Numbered from the stretch's first letter, positions 12,136 through 24,503 are shown. The stretch: 64,000 nucleotides of DNA from Ananas comosus (GCF_001540865.1 NC_033629.1:570501-634500), one strand, 5' to 3'. Numbers and translations are program-made. Notes: generated by a model not told the origin, from the sequence alone.

Positions 12136-12215
12136 ATCAAAAAGATTACATCACACATTTTGAAACCATTTAAGCTTTTTTTTTTTTCAAAAGGTGCATC
12201 AATTATATATGTTGN

Positions 12216-13041
12216 GTTTATCTCTTATCTTTTGTTCTTTTTAGTTCTTACTTATTCTGAATGCATAACATATGAAATGAAGATCGGTTGATTATTTTAC
12301 CTATATAAAATGTAAATTATTTACAGTAAAAAAATATATTTGTATCTATATTTTTATACATAAAAGTATATTGTATTTTAACTAGTACAGTTCATAAATG
12401 GTTTAATACACTATTAATTCAAAGGCAGAGACAAAATTATAGGTCTTAAAAATAACACTTTGTTTGCAACAAACATAGTGATGATACCGAGTAATATTTA
12501 AGTAGCTAATAAAAAAAACCTCCTCCTTTACGTTTTTAGGAACCATAAAAGTAATGGTTAATTTCACATAAATTCCTACAAATATAGTAAATTATAAATT
12601 TATAACCCTATAATAAAGTTTAACTTTCATATATTATTCTACGAAAATTTAATATTTTCAAATATGTCCCTACCATTAGAATTCGTTAGAAAATTTTAAT
12701 TAACTATAAATTAAATACTTAACTCTGATTAATTTATAAAATAACTTGATATTTTTGCCCCTTTTATATTTATATTGTTGTGATTTTGAAAAGACATATT
12801 TGTAATGGCAAAATTGATATTTTATTTAAAATATAAACAGTTCTATAATGATAGCAAACCAGATGAACATATTTAAAAATATTAAAATTTTTACAGAAAC
12901 AATATAGAAAAATTGAACTTTACAGAGATATATTTATAATTCACTTATTTTTTTTTTTAGGAATATGAATACATTTAACACTAAAAGTAAAGTTATAAAT
13001 TCAGAAAAATATATAAAAAATTAAAATATATAACCTCAGGA
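12216..13041 (+). repeat. First copy of an ~820-bp direct duplication, delimited by single Ns
   Basis: From GTTTATCTCTTATCTTTTG to AACCTCAGGA this block repeats nearly base for base at 13083-13902, with scattered substitutions and small indels. It is bounded exactly by an N at 12215 and an N at 13042, so it is one contig placed between two gaps. Its central part (about 12565-12950) is palindromic: the start TAGTAAATTATAAATTTATA and the reverse complement of the end TAAGTGAATTATAAATATAT align. The block therefore carries a MITE-like element. Confidence 0.8.
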
Positions 13042-13082
13042 NTGTTTTTTTTTTTTTTTTTTTTTTTCCCCTGCTAATGTAG

Positions 13083-13902
13083 TTTATCTCTCATCTTTTG
13101 TTCTTTTTAGTTCTTACTTATTCTGAATGCATAACATATGAAATGACGGTCGGTTGATTGTTTTACCTATAAAAAATGTAAATTATTTACAGTAAAAAAA
13201 TATATTTGTATCTATATTTTTATACATATAAGTATATTGTATTTTAACTAGTACAGTTCATAAATGGTTTAATGCACTATTAATTCAAAGGCATAGACAA
13301 AATTATAGGTCTTAAAAATAACACTTTGTTTGCAACAAACATAGTGATGATACATATTAATATTTAAGTAGCTAAAAAAAAAAACCTCCTCCTCTACATT
13401 ATTAGGAACCATAAAAGTAATGGTTAATTTCACATAGATTCCTACAAATATAATGAATTATAAATATATATTCCTATAAAGTTTAACTTTCATATATTAT
13501 TCTACGAAAATTTAATATTTTCAAATATATCCCTGCAATTAGAATTCGTTAGAGAATTTTAATTAACTATAAATTTAATACTTAACTCTGATTAATTTAT
13601 AAAATAACTTGATATTTTTGCCCCTTTTATATTTATACTGTTGTGATTTTGAAAAGATATATTTGTGATGGCAAAATTGGCATTTTATTTAAAATATAAA
13701 CAGTTCTATAATGATAGCAAACCAGATGAACATATTTAAAAATATTAAAATTTTTACAGAAATAATATATAAAAATTAAATATTCCAGAGATATATTTAT
13801 AATTCACTTATTTTTTTGCAGGAACATGAATACATTTAACACTAAAAGTAAAATTATAAATTCAGAAAAATATATAAAAAATTAAAATATATAAACTCAG
13901 GA
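13083..13902 (+). repeat. Second copy of the ~820-bp direct duplication
   Basis: This copy matches 12216-13041 but continues without a gap into the upstream region of the DUF620 gene (ACTCAGGAACCATAAAAATA). Since it joins unique sequence, it is probably the true locus. The first copy is probably an allelic or mis-placed contig. Confidence 0.8.
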
Positions 13903-13998
13903 ACCATAAAAATAAGGGTATAAATTTACAACACCATCCCCTCTCTCTCTCTCTCTGCTTTCCTCTATGATGTGATGATACACTCACTCTGTTCCATT

Positions 13999-14153
13999 TC
14001 TCTCTCTCTCTCTCTCTCTCTCTATTTTAATTCGTATCCGACCAAATCCAACCTCCCCAAAACGGTATCCCCCTCCNCTCTCTCTCTTTCTCTGTCTCTC
14101 TATTTTAATTCGTATCCGACCAAATCCAACCTCCCCAAAACGGTATCCCCCTC
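13999..14153 (+). repeat. ~76-bp direct repeat around a single N
   Basis: A CT run, TATTTTAATTCGTATCCGAC and ACGGTATCCCCCTCC occur at 13999-14076 and again at 14078-14153, with one N at 14077 between them. Two unmerged overlapping contig ends would give this pattern. The frames running across it are artefacts. Confidence 0.75.
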
Positions 14154-14210
14154 CCTTCCTCTTTGTCCCCACTCCTCTCCCTCTCCCTCTCCCTATCCTT
14201 GACCTTCGCT

Positions 14211-14220
14211 ATTTATATTT
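14211..14220 (+). promoter_or_regulatory. Candidate TATA element of the DUF620 gene
   Basis: ATTTATATTT lies about 285 bases upstream of the ATG at 14504, downstream of a CT-rich tract. The leader between them is CT-rich and then GC-rich, as is common in monocot 5' leaders. Confidence 0.35.
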
Positions 14221-14503
14221 ACCCCATCACACCTCCCTCACAACTATTAGAATTGCGTTTGAGTCCTCTGTTTTTTTTTCTTTTCTTTTCTTTTTTTGTT
14301 CGCTCGTCTTGCTCACTCTTTGGCTGAGCATTTTGGGATCCGTGGATGAGGGCGTAGGGTTAGGGGTTCTGCGGCTGCGTCGAGGGTTGCAGGTGGCGGC
14401 GCGGCTGCTCCCGCGGCGGTGGAAGGCGGCGGCGGCGGCGGCGGAGGCGGAGGCGAGATCGGGGCACGCGAGAGGAGTCGGAGGGGAGGCGCTAGCGCCG
14501 TTA

Positions 14504-17118
14504 ATGGAGGGCCCGGATCCGGGGGGAGAAGGGGAATGGGAGGGGAGGAGGGAGGGGTGGGGACGGTGGGTCAGGGGCCAGCTCTCTAGGGCCCCCTCCG
14601 TCTCCGTCTCCGGCGCCGGCGCCGGGGCGCGCCGCCACTCCGACCTCCGCCTCCTTCTCGGGGTCATGTCGGCGCCGCTCGCCCCCATCCACGTGTGCGC
14701 CGCGGATCCTCTGCCGCATCTCAGTGTAAAGGATACCCCCATTGTGAGCCCTCTCCGCTTAATTCCCTTCTTTTCTACTTGATTTATTGTGTTTTTTGGC
14801 CCTTTTTTTTTTTAATATTATAGTTCTCGTAGTTCCTCTGCTTGATGAAATGCTCGAACGAATTATTAATTGTGATCATGCATGCTACCTTCTGCGCAAG
14901 TGGCAAAAAGAGAGCTTGATGATTGGTACTCGAAACCTAAGTTCGAATCCTAGTTGATTTACATTTCCAGCTAAGTTTATTTCTAAATGAAATAAACGAA
15001 GCGGGTAGCATGCTACCTTTCTCTCAAAAAAAAAAAAAATTTGTGATCTTGCATGCATGTGGACCCATTTCTAAATCCAGTATCTTTGAGAGTAAGCTAT
15101 CTTTAATATATATAAAAAAATCACCATTTTTTCCTATTTGGGGTCAAGAATCGGTGGAAGGAGAACTAATTGTTCCGCAATTTGGTGACCTCTCTGGTTG
15201 ATTTCTTCTTCTCATTAGGAAACCTCGTCGGCTCATTACATACTGCAGCAGTACATAGCTGCATCCGGCGGTTTTAAGCTTCTGAGCTCCGTTCGAAATG
15301 CTTATGCCATGGGTAAACTGAAAATGGTGGCCACCGAATTTGAGACCGGCACCAAAGTCATCAAGAACCGAAGTGCACCGAAGTCCGCTGAATCTGGCGG
15401 ATTTGTTCTGTGGCAGATGGCCCCTGAAATGTGGTATGTCGAGCTTGCTGTCGGGGGCACGAAGGTGCACGCCGGATGCAACGGCAGGATTGTATGGCGG
15501 CATACTCCATGGCTCGGGGCCCATGCAACCAAGGGCCCCGCCCGACCTCTTCGTCGGGCTCTTCAGGTATAAAAATCCTTATGAGAGAAGTGGAGCTTCC
15601 GTAGTGCCCTTTTTTTCCTAATTTGTAGTAAAGCTTCTCAACGGGAGAAAATGGGGTAAATTATACTGTTGCTTACTGAACTAAACACAGCTCCGCTTAG
15701 GCCACTAAACTTCAATTCTTTGGAATTGGATAACTAAACTACGCCTTTTATGTCAATAGTAGCTTTTCAAATTACATTTAATTTTTCCTAACAGGAAGAT
15801 GATGTTGTAACTAATATAACTACCACGTCATCTTCCGCCACATTTTCCCCCCATCAGAGAAATTAAGTTGACTTCTGTGACTCAGTTGTAACAAATTGAA
15901 GCTCAGGATCTAAGTGAAACTTTTCAATAAGTTCAGTGACCAACGACATAAATCCCAAGGAGAAACAGAGGCCAAAATTGTTAAACAATAAGAAACTGTC
16001 GGATCAGCTGAAGCTTACATAGGAGTGCTGCTCAAAGCTAGCTGTTTGAAACCCTAAAAGGATTGTTCATTTATATCTTCCCCAACAGCTCTCTGAAGCT
16101 AGAAACAGAGATTTCAAATTGAAGCCTCTTGCTTTTGGCTCCATGAGCTTATCTCAGTTTCTCATCGTGGCCAACAGCTTCGGATTGTTTTCCTCCGTTT
16201 TGTTTGCCAAACAGTGGAATTTTGCTCTTGGAGTCTTAAAGTCGGGTCCCAAAAGCAGATGTCCAATGTAACATATGAAGCTTTTGCTTCTAGCCCCATC
16301 AAGAAGTTGTTGGTTGGATAATAATACAAAGTTGCTAGCACTTCATCCAGCACCTCTAGTCAAGCAGCGTTCATTGTAAGCTCCAGCTCTCAGCCAAAAA
16401 GGTCCCGAATCCCTTGAAAGCATGAATTACCTTACTAAATATGCTAACTTTGTTTGGTATTTTTTGAAAAAATAAAAAAATAAAATAGGGCCTTGATCCA
16501 TTGACAACAGCAAGCATGTTTGCGGACGCCCGCTGCATTGGAGAGAAGAAGGTTGATGGAGAGGATTGCTTCATCCTTAAGCTCTCTGCCGATCCACGGA
16601 CACTCAAGGCGCGGAGTGAAGGCCCAGCTGAGATTATAAGGCATGTCCTTTTTGGCTACTTCAGTCAGAAAACCGGGCTTCTCATCCATTTAGAAGACTC
16701 CCATCTAACCCGAATGCAGTCTAATACTGGTGGAGATACTGTGTATTGGGAAACGACCATCAATTCCTTCATAGAGGACTACCGTCCGATTGAGGGCATG
16801 ATGATTGCCCATGCAGGTCGATCAGCTGTGACGCTTTTCCGATTTGGGGAAGTCGCGATGAGCCACACGAAGACTAGGATGGAGGAGGCATGGGCCATTG
16901 AGGAGGCAGCTTTTAATGTGCCAGGACTCTCCTTGGATTGCTTTATTCCTCCTGCTGATTTAAATTGCGAGTCGGTTAGTGAAGAAGCCCTTGAGGTAAC
17001 TCAAGAGGAGAGGGGAATGGCCAGCGTGGTTAATAGTCGTCAGGCTAAGGTTGCGGCATTTGAGAATTTGAATGATAGTAGTGGTGATGATAATATTGCG
17101 TGGAGAGTAGAAGTCTAG
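14504..17118 (+). CDS. DUF620 family protein, 405 aa, three exons
   Basis: The exons are 14504-14743, 15219-15566 and 16489-17118. All introns are GT-AG in phase 0, and they encode 80, 116 and 209 residues plus the stop. The product is a plant-specific DUF620 protein of unknown biochemical function. Recognisable blocks as I remember them from the Arabidopsis relatives are SDLRLLLGVMSAPLAPIHV, PLPHLSVKDTPI, YILQQYIAASGG, GGFVLWQMAPEMWYVEL, GPARPLRRALQGLDP, RCIGEKKVDGEDCFILKL, IIRHVLFGYFSQKTGLLI, FIEDYRPI, and FNVPGLSLDCFIPPADL near the C-terminus. I chose the start at MEGPDP because it gives the family N-terminus; an in-frame upstream Met at 14309 would add an unlikely GC-rich leader. Intron 1 contains a SINE and intron 2 a MITE. 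There is no signal peptide or membrane segment. The neighbouring SWIB gene is convergent. Confidence 0.9.
14871..15056 (+). mobile_element. SINE inside intron 1 of the DUF620 gene
   Basis: The element (about 14886-15041) has GCAAGTGGCAAA, box B AGTTCGAATCC, the GCGGGTAGCATGCTACC hairpin, CTCTC and an A tail. It is flanked by TGTGATCATGCATGC and TGTGATCTTGCATGC, a 15-base target duplication with one mismatch. It lies in the sense orientation within the intron. Confidence 0.8.
15652..15959. mobile_element. MITE in intron 2 of the DUF620 gene
   Basis: The left end is GGGTAAATTATACTGTTGCT followed by TACTGAACT. The reverse complement of the right end is GGGATTTATGTCGTTGGTCA followed by CTGAACT. 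These are imperfect terminal inverted repeats of about 30 bases around a shared ACTGAACT block. The target duplication is unclear. It carries no coding sequence. Confidence 0.55.
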
Positions 17119-19399
17119 TGCTAGGATCCGGGGTTGAATTTGAGTGTTTATAGTGTTAGTTCCTTCTTTAGTTGACTGATTAACTAACCATGAATTGTAG
17201 GTTAGACTAAGCTGATTCTGGAGGATTTGGAGATTTAATATTCGAGCTATCCTTTGTAAATAGGCAAGTAATCCTTCGCAGGTCTCTCATCTTGCAGGCC
17301 TTGGGCAAACCCTAAATTACTCTTTATGCAGAGTAAGCGTTGCTAAATTGGGTTTGTTTTGTCGGTTAGCTTTTCTCATGGATGACTAGGGTTTGTTACC
17401 TTATTTGTCTTACAGGGTCTTGCTTTCGGTACCCAAAGGAAAAGATCTACAGTGGTGTCGATGCTTCGTTTTTCTCTCTTGCCGGTGGCAGAAAAGAAAT
17501 TTACTGCCATCATTGATTGTTTTCGATGCTTTTTGAGATAAAATTTGTATGTTTTGCTGCTTGTTTTTGTGTCATATTTGTTCCTAGGTGTAGGAAGATA
17601 AACCATAATTGGTTTTGATTTGTTAGTGTGGTTCTCAAGTTAATCTTTGGCTTAAGAATTGTAGACAAGAAGTTGATGTAAGCCGCCAAACCTCTATTAT
17701 TCTAGCAAGATATTGAATGATTGGATAATTTAATCTTCTTTTGTTGTATGTTAAATTGACTTGTTGAGAACCCGTGTGGCTTTGTGGTATGATGCAGTTC
17801 TTTTTGACGAAGTGCTTGACAATTCCAATAACTAATCTCTGCAGTAAAATCAGAAGTTAGAGCTTCATCTTTTGGGCCTACAAATTAGATTTCTGATTCG
17901 TGTTCTTTCTTTTTTTTTAAAAAAAAGAACTTGTTTTATGAGATATTTACAATTTATCTCTAATAATTGTCTAGTTGGTTTGTCAGAAACAGATCTAGTG
18001 GTAAATGGATGGACCTTCTCAAGTAACTATGGATGCAGGGTGTCTGAAATTCCCACCTGCAGCTCTATTACTCATGGAGTCTTCTAGACACCCATGTGGT
18101 TCTTTTCTCATTCATTTTCCTGAACTCCATTTAATTCAGGTAGTGGGGGCATAATCTGATATTTCTTTTTTTTATTTATTTATATTCCTCAACCATCCTT
18201 TGTCCATAATGGCTTTCACCTCTTGTTGCATATAGTTCAGGTCACCCTCTTTGATGGCTCATCACTCCTAGTGGGTCACTATATGTATTACATCAAGAGG
18301 TTCAATCAATTGGTTGAAAAGTGGGAAATGCATAATCTCACCTTATAGATTGTTGGACGAGCACCAAGGGTATCTTGAAAGATTACTGATGTGCTGACAA
18401 TTAATATGTATATTACATGCAAATTGATTTATTTGCATGTCGCGAAGCATTAGCCGTAAATTATTAACACTAAGAAGGGTCACATAAGAGGTACGCAAAA
18501 TATTACTCTTCAGTGAATAAAATAGGAGGCCGACATTGAGATCGAAAGAGTAATCCATGACCTCCTCGATCAATTTTTTTTTTCTTTTTTTTTTTTGAAT
18601 TTGATGATATACCCTGTGCTCTGTAGATGCATTAAAAGAAGATTTGTTGTTGCCTTGCAGCCACAAACGGCAACTTTATTGTGAGTTGTTGTCCTTCGGG
18701 AAGTCATTTAATACCCAGAGGACATTTTGTATTAAATGTAAGAAGAATGTTTGCCCTTTTGGAATTTCCAAATATCCTGCACCAGCGAGGAGTTTATGTA
18801 TAAAATCTATTTCGATTGTGTGTAAAAAAGTGGCCCTTACCATCTTTTTTCCACGCAGTTTCCATTCTTTTTTTACAATTTCTTTAACACATTTCTAAGT
18901 AATTAGAAGCGTTAACAAATGGATTTTTCTATTTTCATAATAAGCTTATGATGTGTTCCACCCAGATGCAGAGCACCATATTCTCTGATAAAAGAATAAA
19001 TATATATAAACATTAATTCTCAGGAAAAATCACCTATGAGATATACATTTTCCTCTTCTTCTGGGTAGACTTTCAATACAAGCAAAGAAAACAATAATAC
19101 CTGGAGTTTTGGTAAGAATTGCTAAAATTAAGTTCCAGAAATTATTAGATCATAGGGGAAAATAGCCAATTGCAAACAAAAGCGCGATTACATTAAGCCA
19201 AAAGTGCATTAGCAAAACTTGGCAACTGTAGCCTTCTAGCTTAAGCTCACAGGAGAAATACGAGAAGTTAAAGAGCCAAAGCATATAGTGTGAATTAATT
19301 AAAAAGAACAACCCATGAGAATGGTTACATCATCCCCTAGGCATGCTTGAAAGGCTTCTACCTCCTACCACAAAAAACCTAGCTTCATAGAAACACCTA
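17119..19399. other. Region between two convergent genes: 3' leaders and spacer
   Basis: This holds the 3' ends of the DUF620 gene (+) and the SWIB gene (-), with no credible coding exon between them. T-rich runs occur at about 17909-17920 and 18571-18596. The short frames near 17872-18898 have no recognisable domain. Confidence 0.6.
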
Positions 19400-20840
19400 T
19401 CACTTCCCAAAATGAGGATTGAGCAACCCTGCGATCTCGAGGAATCCAACGCGCTCTCTCCCTCCAAATATATTTTTCAGCTTCTCATCACAAACAATTA
19501 TCTTCTTGTCCTCAGGATCCTGATGAGAAGGAAGATTCAAATGTTAGATTCCAATTTTACATCCTTCTAAACAACCAACACCCCAAGAAAACACGATGCA
19601 AAGCAGATACACATCTGAGGCAGCCACAGTTTATCATAGCTACATTGATCAGGCAAAAGCCGAGCCAGAAATAAATTTCACCAACTTGTTTTCCTCCATT
19701 CGTATAACTAATAATATGCAATGCATTGTCCGACTATACGACCTTGTCGCTCCGAACTATCACGTAATCCGTACCATCATTGTAGTACCTTCATAGGTCG
19801 AGAACTGACAAATTCATACAGGTATCATTGTAATAGGGCCACTACCGTCCCGTAAGGAACAGTCTGAACCAGATAAGCCAAAGAAAACCAAACTGGCTGT
19901 GTCCTCTCTCTGTTTTCTGTACGAGAGAGACGAAGAGGGACTATAGTTTAGTAAGCATCCAAGTTTGCCTCAAAGACCCTAAACACAAAATCTTCAAAAA
20001 TTAAAACTTCATTCTCAAGCCAAACCAACATTCTCGTAATCACGACAAATTAGATCGTCACAAAATAACATCCACTAGAACGATGAGTCGGCATTAATGA
20101 CTTCATTTTTCAACTCCTCGGAGACCACGATTGTCGCTCATTTTGCAATTCGCGCAGATTAAATACAAATTTTACTTGGCAATACAAGTGCTTATAAGAA
20201 TCAAGAACTATAATCGGTGCCTACTACATAATACTTACCTTACAGATAACTTAATTCCCAGAAAACAGCAAGAAAATGTGTAAACATAAACTTATAACTG
20301 TGGACAAGCTTTCAATTGCTACAAGTGTTTATACTACACAGTGGATTTTTTTACACCTCGAGATGATATTTCCCCTCTATTTCACCTAAATATAAACAAC
20401 ATTGCCAAGGAAATGTCTCTTCGACACCATATATAGCATATCTATACATCACAACTAGATCAGTGAGCAGCGTAGGAAGATAACAGGGAAATGAGAAGGA
20501 AAAATGCACATGCACATCATCAGATTACGGAAATCGAAAAACCTACCTGGAGATTGTTTTGTTTGATGTAGGCCCAAATGAGCTTCAGCGCTTGGGTTCG
20601 GGGGATCTCGGGGACGCCGACGAGGGCCTGCATCGCCGGAGACACGGGCCGGGGCTTCGTGATGCCCCTCGGCGGCCTCTTCCCCTCCGCCGCGGGAGGC
20701 GGCTTGGAGGCGGCGGAGGCTCGCAGCGCCGCCGTGGGCGCCGCCCATCGCCGGAGGGGGAAACCGGTGGAGTGCGATGGGCGAGGAGGCTCGCAGGTGA
20801 GGAAGGTGGGGAAGAAGCGGATGGAGATCGTCGCCGCCAT
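19400..20840 (-). CDS. SWIB/MDM2-domain protein, probably organellar, 137 aa, two exons
   Basis: The exons on the minus strand are 20840-20547 (98 codons) and 19519-19400 (39 codons plus stop). They are joined in phase 0 across a 1,027-base GT-AG intron. The N-terminal ~50 residues are rich in Arg, Ser, Ala and Pro with few acids, like a plastid or mitochondrial transit peptide. From residue ~57 the SWIB (BAF60b) fold follows: RGITKPRPVSPAMQALVG, EIPRTQALKLIWAYIKQN, then DPEDKKIIVCDEKLKNIF, GGRERVGFLEIAGLLNPH and FGK at the end. Stand-alone plant SWIB proteins of this size have been linked to organelle nucleoids. The start at MAATIS gives the usual family length; an in-frame Met upstream at 21005 would add a leucine-rich, low-complexity lead and was not preferred. 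The PP2C gene lies upstream on the same strand. Confidence 0.92.
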
Positions 20841-21709
20841 GGACGCTAGGGTTTGGTAGGGGCGAAGGAGGAGAAGGGTTTTTAGGGGCTCGAGGGTTTT
20901 GGGACGGGGAAGGAGGAGGAGGAGGAGGAGGAGGATCGTACAACCGTACTTGTAAGGGTGGATTGGGAGGAGCGAGAAATGGTAATACCGGATTGGGAAG
21001 GGCAAATTCGGTAATTCAAAATTTGTGTAGATTTATTTATTTATTTATTAATTTAAGACTCGGACGTAATTATTCGCTAAATATATAGTTTTTCGTTTTT
21101 TGGCATATTGTTAGTTAAATTCAAATCTGTAAATAGTGTGTCTAAGTTCCTGATTTGTTCTTATTTACACTATAATCATTCAATTCAAATGGTTGGTTTA
21201 CTATATTTTATGATGCAAAAAAGAGAAAAAACATAGACTCTTAAATTACATGCCCTCCGAGATAAAAATGGGAAAAGATGGAAGGGTGCAGAGAAATTAA
21301 AAAGTAAATTCCAAACTTTTCGGAATTATACTCTTTCACTATTTAAAAATTTTAAAGGTTTGAAATCATAGCATAGCAATGTTGGGGGGAAAGAAGAGCC
21401 AAAATACATACAAAGCAACCAAACCACAGCAATTTTTTTTTTAATTATCCACGCTTTCCTACTGTTATAAGAAATCCACATTCTATAAAGATCTTATTTT
21501 CCAACAAAATTAGGGGAAAAATAACCCCAAACAACAGGGGAAAAAAAAAATTAAGAAAAATAATAATAAAACCCTCAACAAGTCTCATTATGTACAAGCT
21601 CTCCTCAAAACTTTATTTCACACAATCTGGTAATCTCTATCTACTCAACGAATGGAAACTTTTATTCACAAAAGCAGGAATAAGCCAGTTTATATGGATG
21701 GTTTATATA
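20841..21709. other. Spacer between the SWIB and PP2C genes
   Basis: This holds the upstream region of the SWIB gene and the 3' leader of the PP2C gene, both on the minus strand. A CCT-rich run (read on the minus strand) at about 20905-20940 lies just before the SWIB ATG and gives rise to spurious Pro/Leu frames. I see no other gene. Confidence 0.6.
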
Positions 21710-24456
21710 TCAGTATTGCGACCATGCAGTATCCATTCGGAGATTCGGATGAAGCGGTTCCTCAGAATCGTCAGAATTAAAGGAGAAGATGTCAACAGGC
21801 GCACTCGTACAGTTAAAATTGGCTCCATTAAGTTGGAATCGAGTTCCTTGGCGATGATGATCGAGATAGATCACTATGACAGTGATGTCGTCGTGAAAAT
21901 GCCTTCTTACACCCTTTTCTATCTTCTTTATATCGTCGTATCTTAACTCCCTTTTCTTTGCAGCCTCATTTACGGCTGCTCGTACTAATCGCTTGGCTAT
22001 TCCCTGCAAAAATATTTTCCCCAATTATGCAAAATGTATTAGCTTTTTGATGAAAAGAAGTGTGAAGAATTATCAGACTAAGTGACTCCTGGGCATGGTC
22101 TCTAGAATAGCTTCTCTGTTCCAAGAAGTAGCATCTGAGTAGTTTGCAAATAAAAAATTCTGGAGTTTTCTGCAGCACAAAACCAAAATGAGCTCTGAAC
22201 CCAAAGCAGGAGCTGCAGTTTGAAGCTTTTGCTTTTCATGGAGGGAAACTGCAAATTTCAAACAGCTTCACTGGACAGAACTTCGGTAGAAGCTCTAGCC
22301 AGTAAGAACTTCAGTAGAAGCTCTAGCCAGTAAATTCACATTAAAAAGGGGTGGGCGAAGGAAGCTTACCGCTCTGGGGTTATTGACAACAATCTCGACA
22401 GCAGCTTCATCACTTAGCTGCTCCCACAATCCATCAGATGCAAATATCAAGAACAGGTCATTTGGCTTAAGCTTGCGGACCAGAATGGACGGCTCTGCAG
22501 TGATAACTGGCCGCTTCAATGGCACAGGTGAGCCAAACTGCCGGAATAAAGGGTCACTACTTAACTCGGGTTTCTTCAGGTAGATGTCCCCTATGGATCT
22601 TGAAACCTAACAACGGCAAATAAAAGAAATAAAACACAACTAGTCATACTCACTTTGGTGCTAAATTAGTCAGATTACTTATAGCAGCTTCATTCGAGCT
22701 TCACTGAAAATTACATGGCTGGGCTGTTCTCATGGATTCAAAGTGGTAATTGACAAAAAGCAAATGACTGACTAAATAAATCACGACATTACGATATTAA
22801 AGACTAGCGAGGACAATTTCCTTATGATAGATCATCAATGACAGGTGTGAAATTGCAGCACAAGAACCTCAAAATACAGTAAGAATATGATGCAGGGACG
22901 AGGAAAATTACAAGGAAATTCTCAAAGTAATGAACCATGTTTTGATGCAAGAGCTCCATCTGCAATCACATATAATACTTAAAACATGCAAGTTTGGTCT
23001 GGATATATGTCCGTCGACATGAATAACTAAAATTTCGACCTGTCCAATCAGTAGGGCGCATCTTACAACAATGAAAATGATCGGAGTGAGCAAATTGCAA
23101 ATATATTAAGTTACTTAACTCATAAAACAAGCAAATTAACATCTAGAAGATTCTAGCCAACTCAGTCAGAAAACATTTACAGAAGAAAAACAACTAAATT
23201 TTGCTAGTTCAATAATGTTCTGTTATCAACTGATGAACACATCTTAATTGATTCATCTTAATTGAACTTAACTACGATAAATAAATATCGCACTGCTTGT
23301 ACCAGTTAATTCCCCCCCAAAAAGAAAATTGTACTATTGCACTAAAGAACAGAAATTATAGTAATACCTTGGTTTATTAACTAGAAGTAGTAAAGGATTA
23401 AAGAAGGTTGCTGCTATACCTGAATGATCCCTTTGATTCTCCATACTCCTCGGGTGTACACCACAATATGAGAGTCATCGGGATGGAGCGCGACCACCTC
23501 TTTCCGGACCTCCTCGACGGCGACATTGTGGTCCTTCGACAGCCGCTCGGCCACTACCGCCCTACCGTCGGCTCCACGACGACCGAGCACTGCCCTAGAG
23601 TCCCCCAAATTGGCGACGTAGAGCATGCCGTCCGCGATTGCACCAATGAGGCAGCATGACCCCACCGACGCAATCTGCGGCCGCGCCGCCCACGACCGCT
23701 TCACTAGATGTAGGAACTCCTCTTCTGTTGCAGCAAACGCCTTCTTTATTACCTCTGCTGATAATCCTCCTTGCTCTGACGCAAACCCTGATTCATGAAG
23801 AAGCAGGAAAAGAAAACATATTAGATCACTAACACTCTTGAGTGGTGCCCAATCAAGTTTTAAGTTGAGTTTATTTGCTATTCTAGGAGACTCGGTTGAG
23901 TTCCATCGTCTAATTGAGAAGCCCCATTTACGACAGTTCCAACCTTGAATCACTGGAAATCATACAAATTCCGTTCCAAAAAACGAAAAAAATAATATTC
24001 AAAACGCTTGAGATCTTCAAATCACATCAAATTCGACCTCAAATCATCGAATTTGCTAACCAAAACCAAAATCCAAAAATCCACCCAGATTATTCTGAAA
24101 CAAACCAATCAAAACACGAAATGGATCAAAATCCCATCAAATTCACCAACTCGGGAGTGACCAGAGAGATTGGAGGGGTTCGAGGGGAGCTTACGTTGGA
24201 GATGGGGGAAGAGGCGGGATCGGACGAAGCGAGAGGCCTCGGGGCCTCCATGGCCGTCGTATATCCCGACGAAGGTGGCGGAGGGCGAGGTGAGGACCTG
24301 TCCCTGGTCCTCGAGCGCGTTGTTCGCTTGGACCACGGCGATCGAGAACTCGCCCATGGCGTGGGGCTTCAGGTCGAGGTCCCACAGGAGCCCGTCCCCG
24401 ACCCCGAACCTCCCGAAGCACCACTCCAATGGCCGAATCCATGATCGCACCATCAT
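21710..24456 (-). CDS. Protein phosphatase 2C, clade D, 386 aa, four exons
   Basis: The exons on the minus strand are 24456-24195, 23787-23420, 22606-22370 and 22003-21710. Their combined length is 387 codons with stop. This is a Mg/Mn-dependent Ser/Thr phosphatase. Metal-site motifs are visible: YDGHGG at residues 66-71 (Asp67), [11 protein letters not shown] around Asp268, and [14 protein letters not shown] around Asp327-Asp328; [12 protein letters not shown] is also typical. The N-terminus [20 protein letters not shown] followed by LWDLDLKPH, and [12 protein letters not shown] at the start of exon 3, mark plant clade D. Members of that clade dephosphorylate the plasma-membrane proton pump and are inhibited by SAUR proteins (family knowledge). 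The first of two adjacent Met codons is taken as the start. The 5' leader carries a long (CT)n/(GA)n tract, which lets an in-frame Met at 24621 appear upstream; that extension (RERERER) is not credible. Confidence 0.94.
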
Positions 24457-24462
24457 CGCCAC

Positions 24463-24500
<38 letters not shown>
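24463..24500. repeat. (CT)n microsatellite in the PP2C 5' leader
   Basis: About 18 CT units on the plus strand lie immediately upstream of the PP2C start codon. They are followed by a CTTCGT-type repeat to about 24525. Confidence 0.85.

Positions 24501-24503
<3 letters not shown>

Noticed and set aside
11925..12173. Two overlapping frames on opposite strands with similar protein sequence
   Set aside because: The resemblance comes from palindromic hairpin DNA, which reads alike on both strands.
13972..14202. Frame with an internal repeat of SLSLSLYFNSYPTK
   Set aside because: It spans an N and a CT microsatellite in a probable contig-end duplication upstream of the DUF620 gene.
14227..14742. 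171-codon frame on the minus strand over the DUF620 first exon
   Set aside because: The plus-strand frame has clear DUF620 blocks and a correct donor; the antisense frame is Pro/Ala/Ser low complexity.
14886..15041. tRNA-like box A and box B, suggesting a tRNA gene
   Set aside because: The same sequence recurs throughout the window with A tails and target duplications and lacks a cloverleaf, so it is a SINE.
20559..20859. Plus-strand frames opposite SWIB exon 1
   Set aside because: Gly/Arg-rich antisense of a GC-rich exon with no domain.
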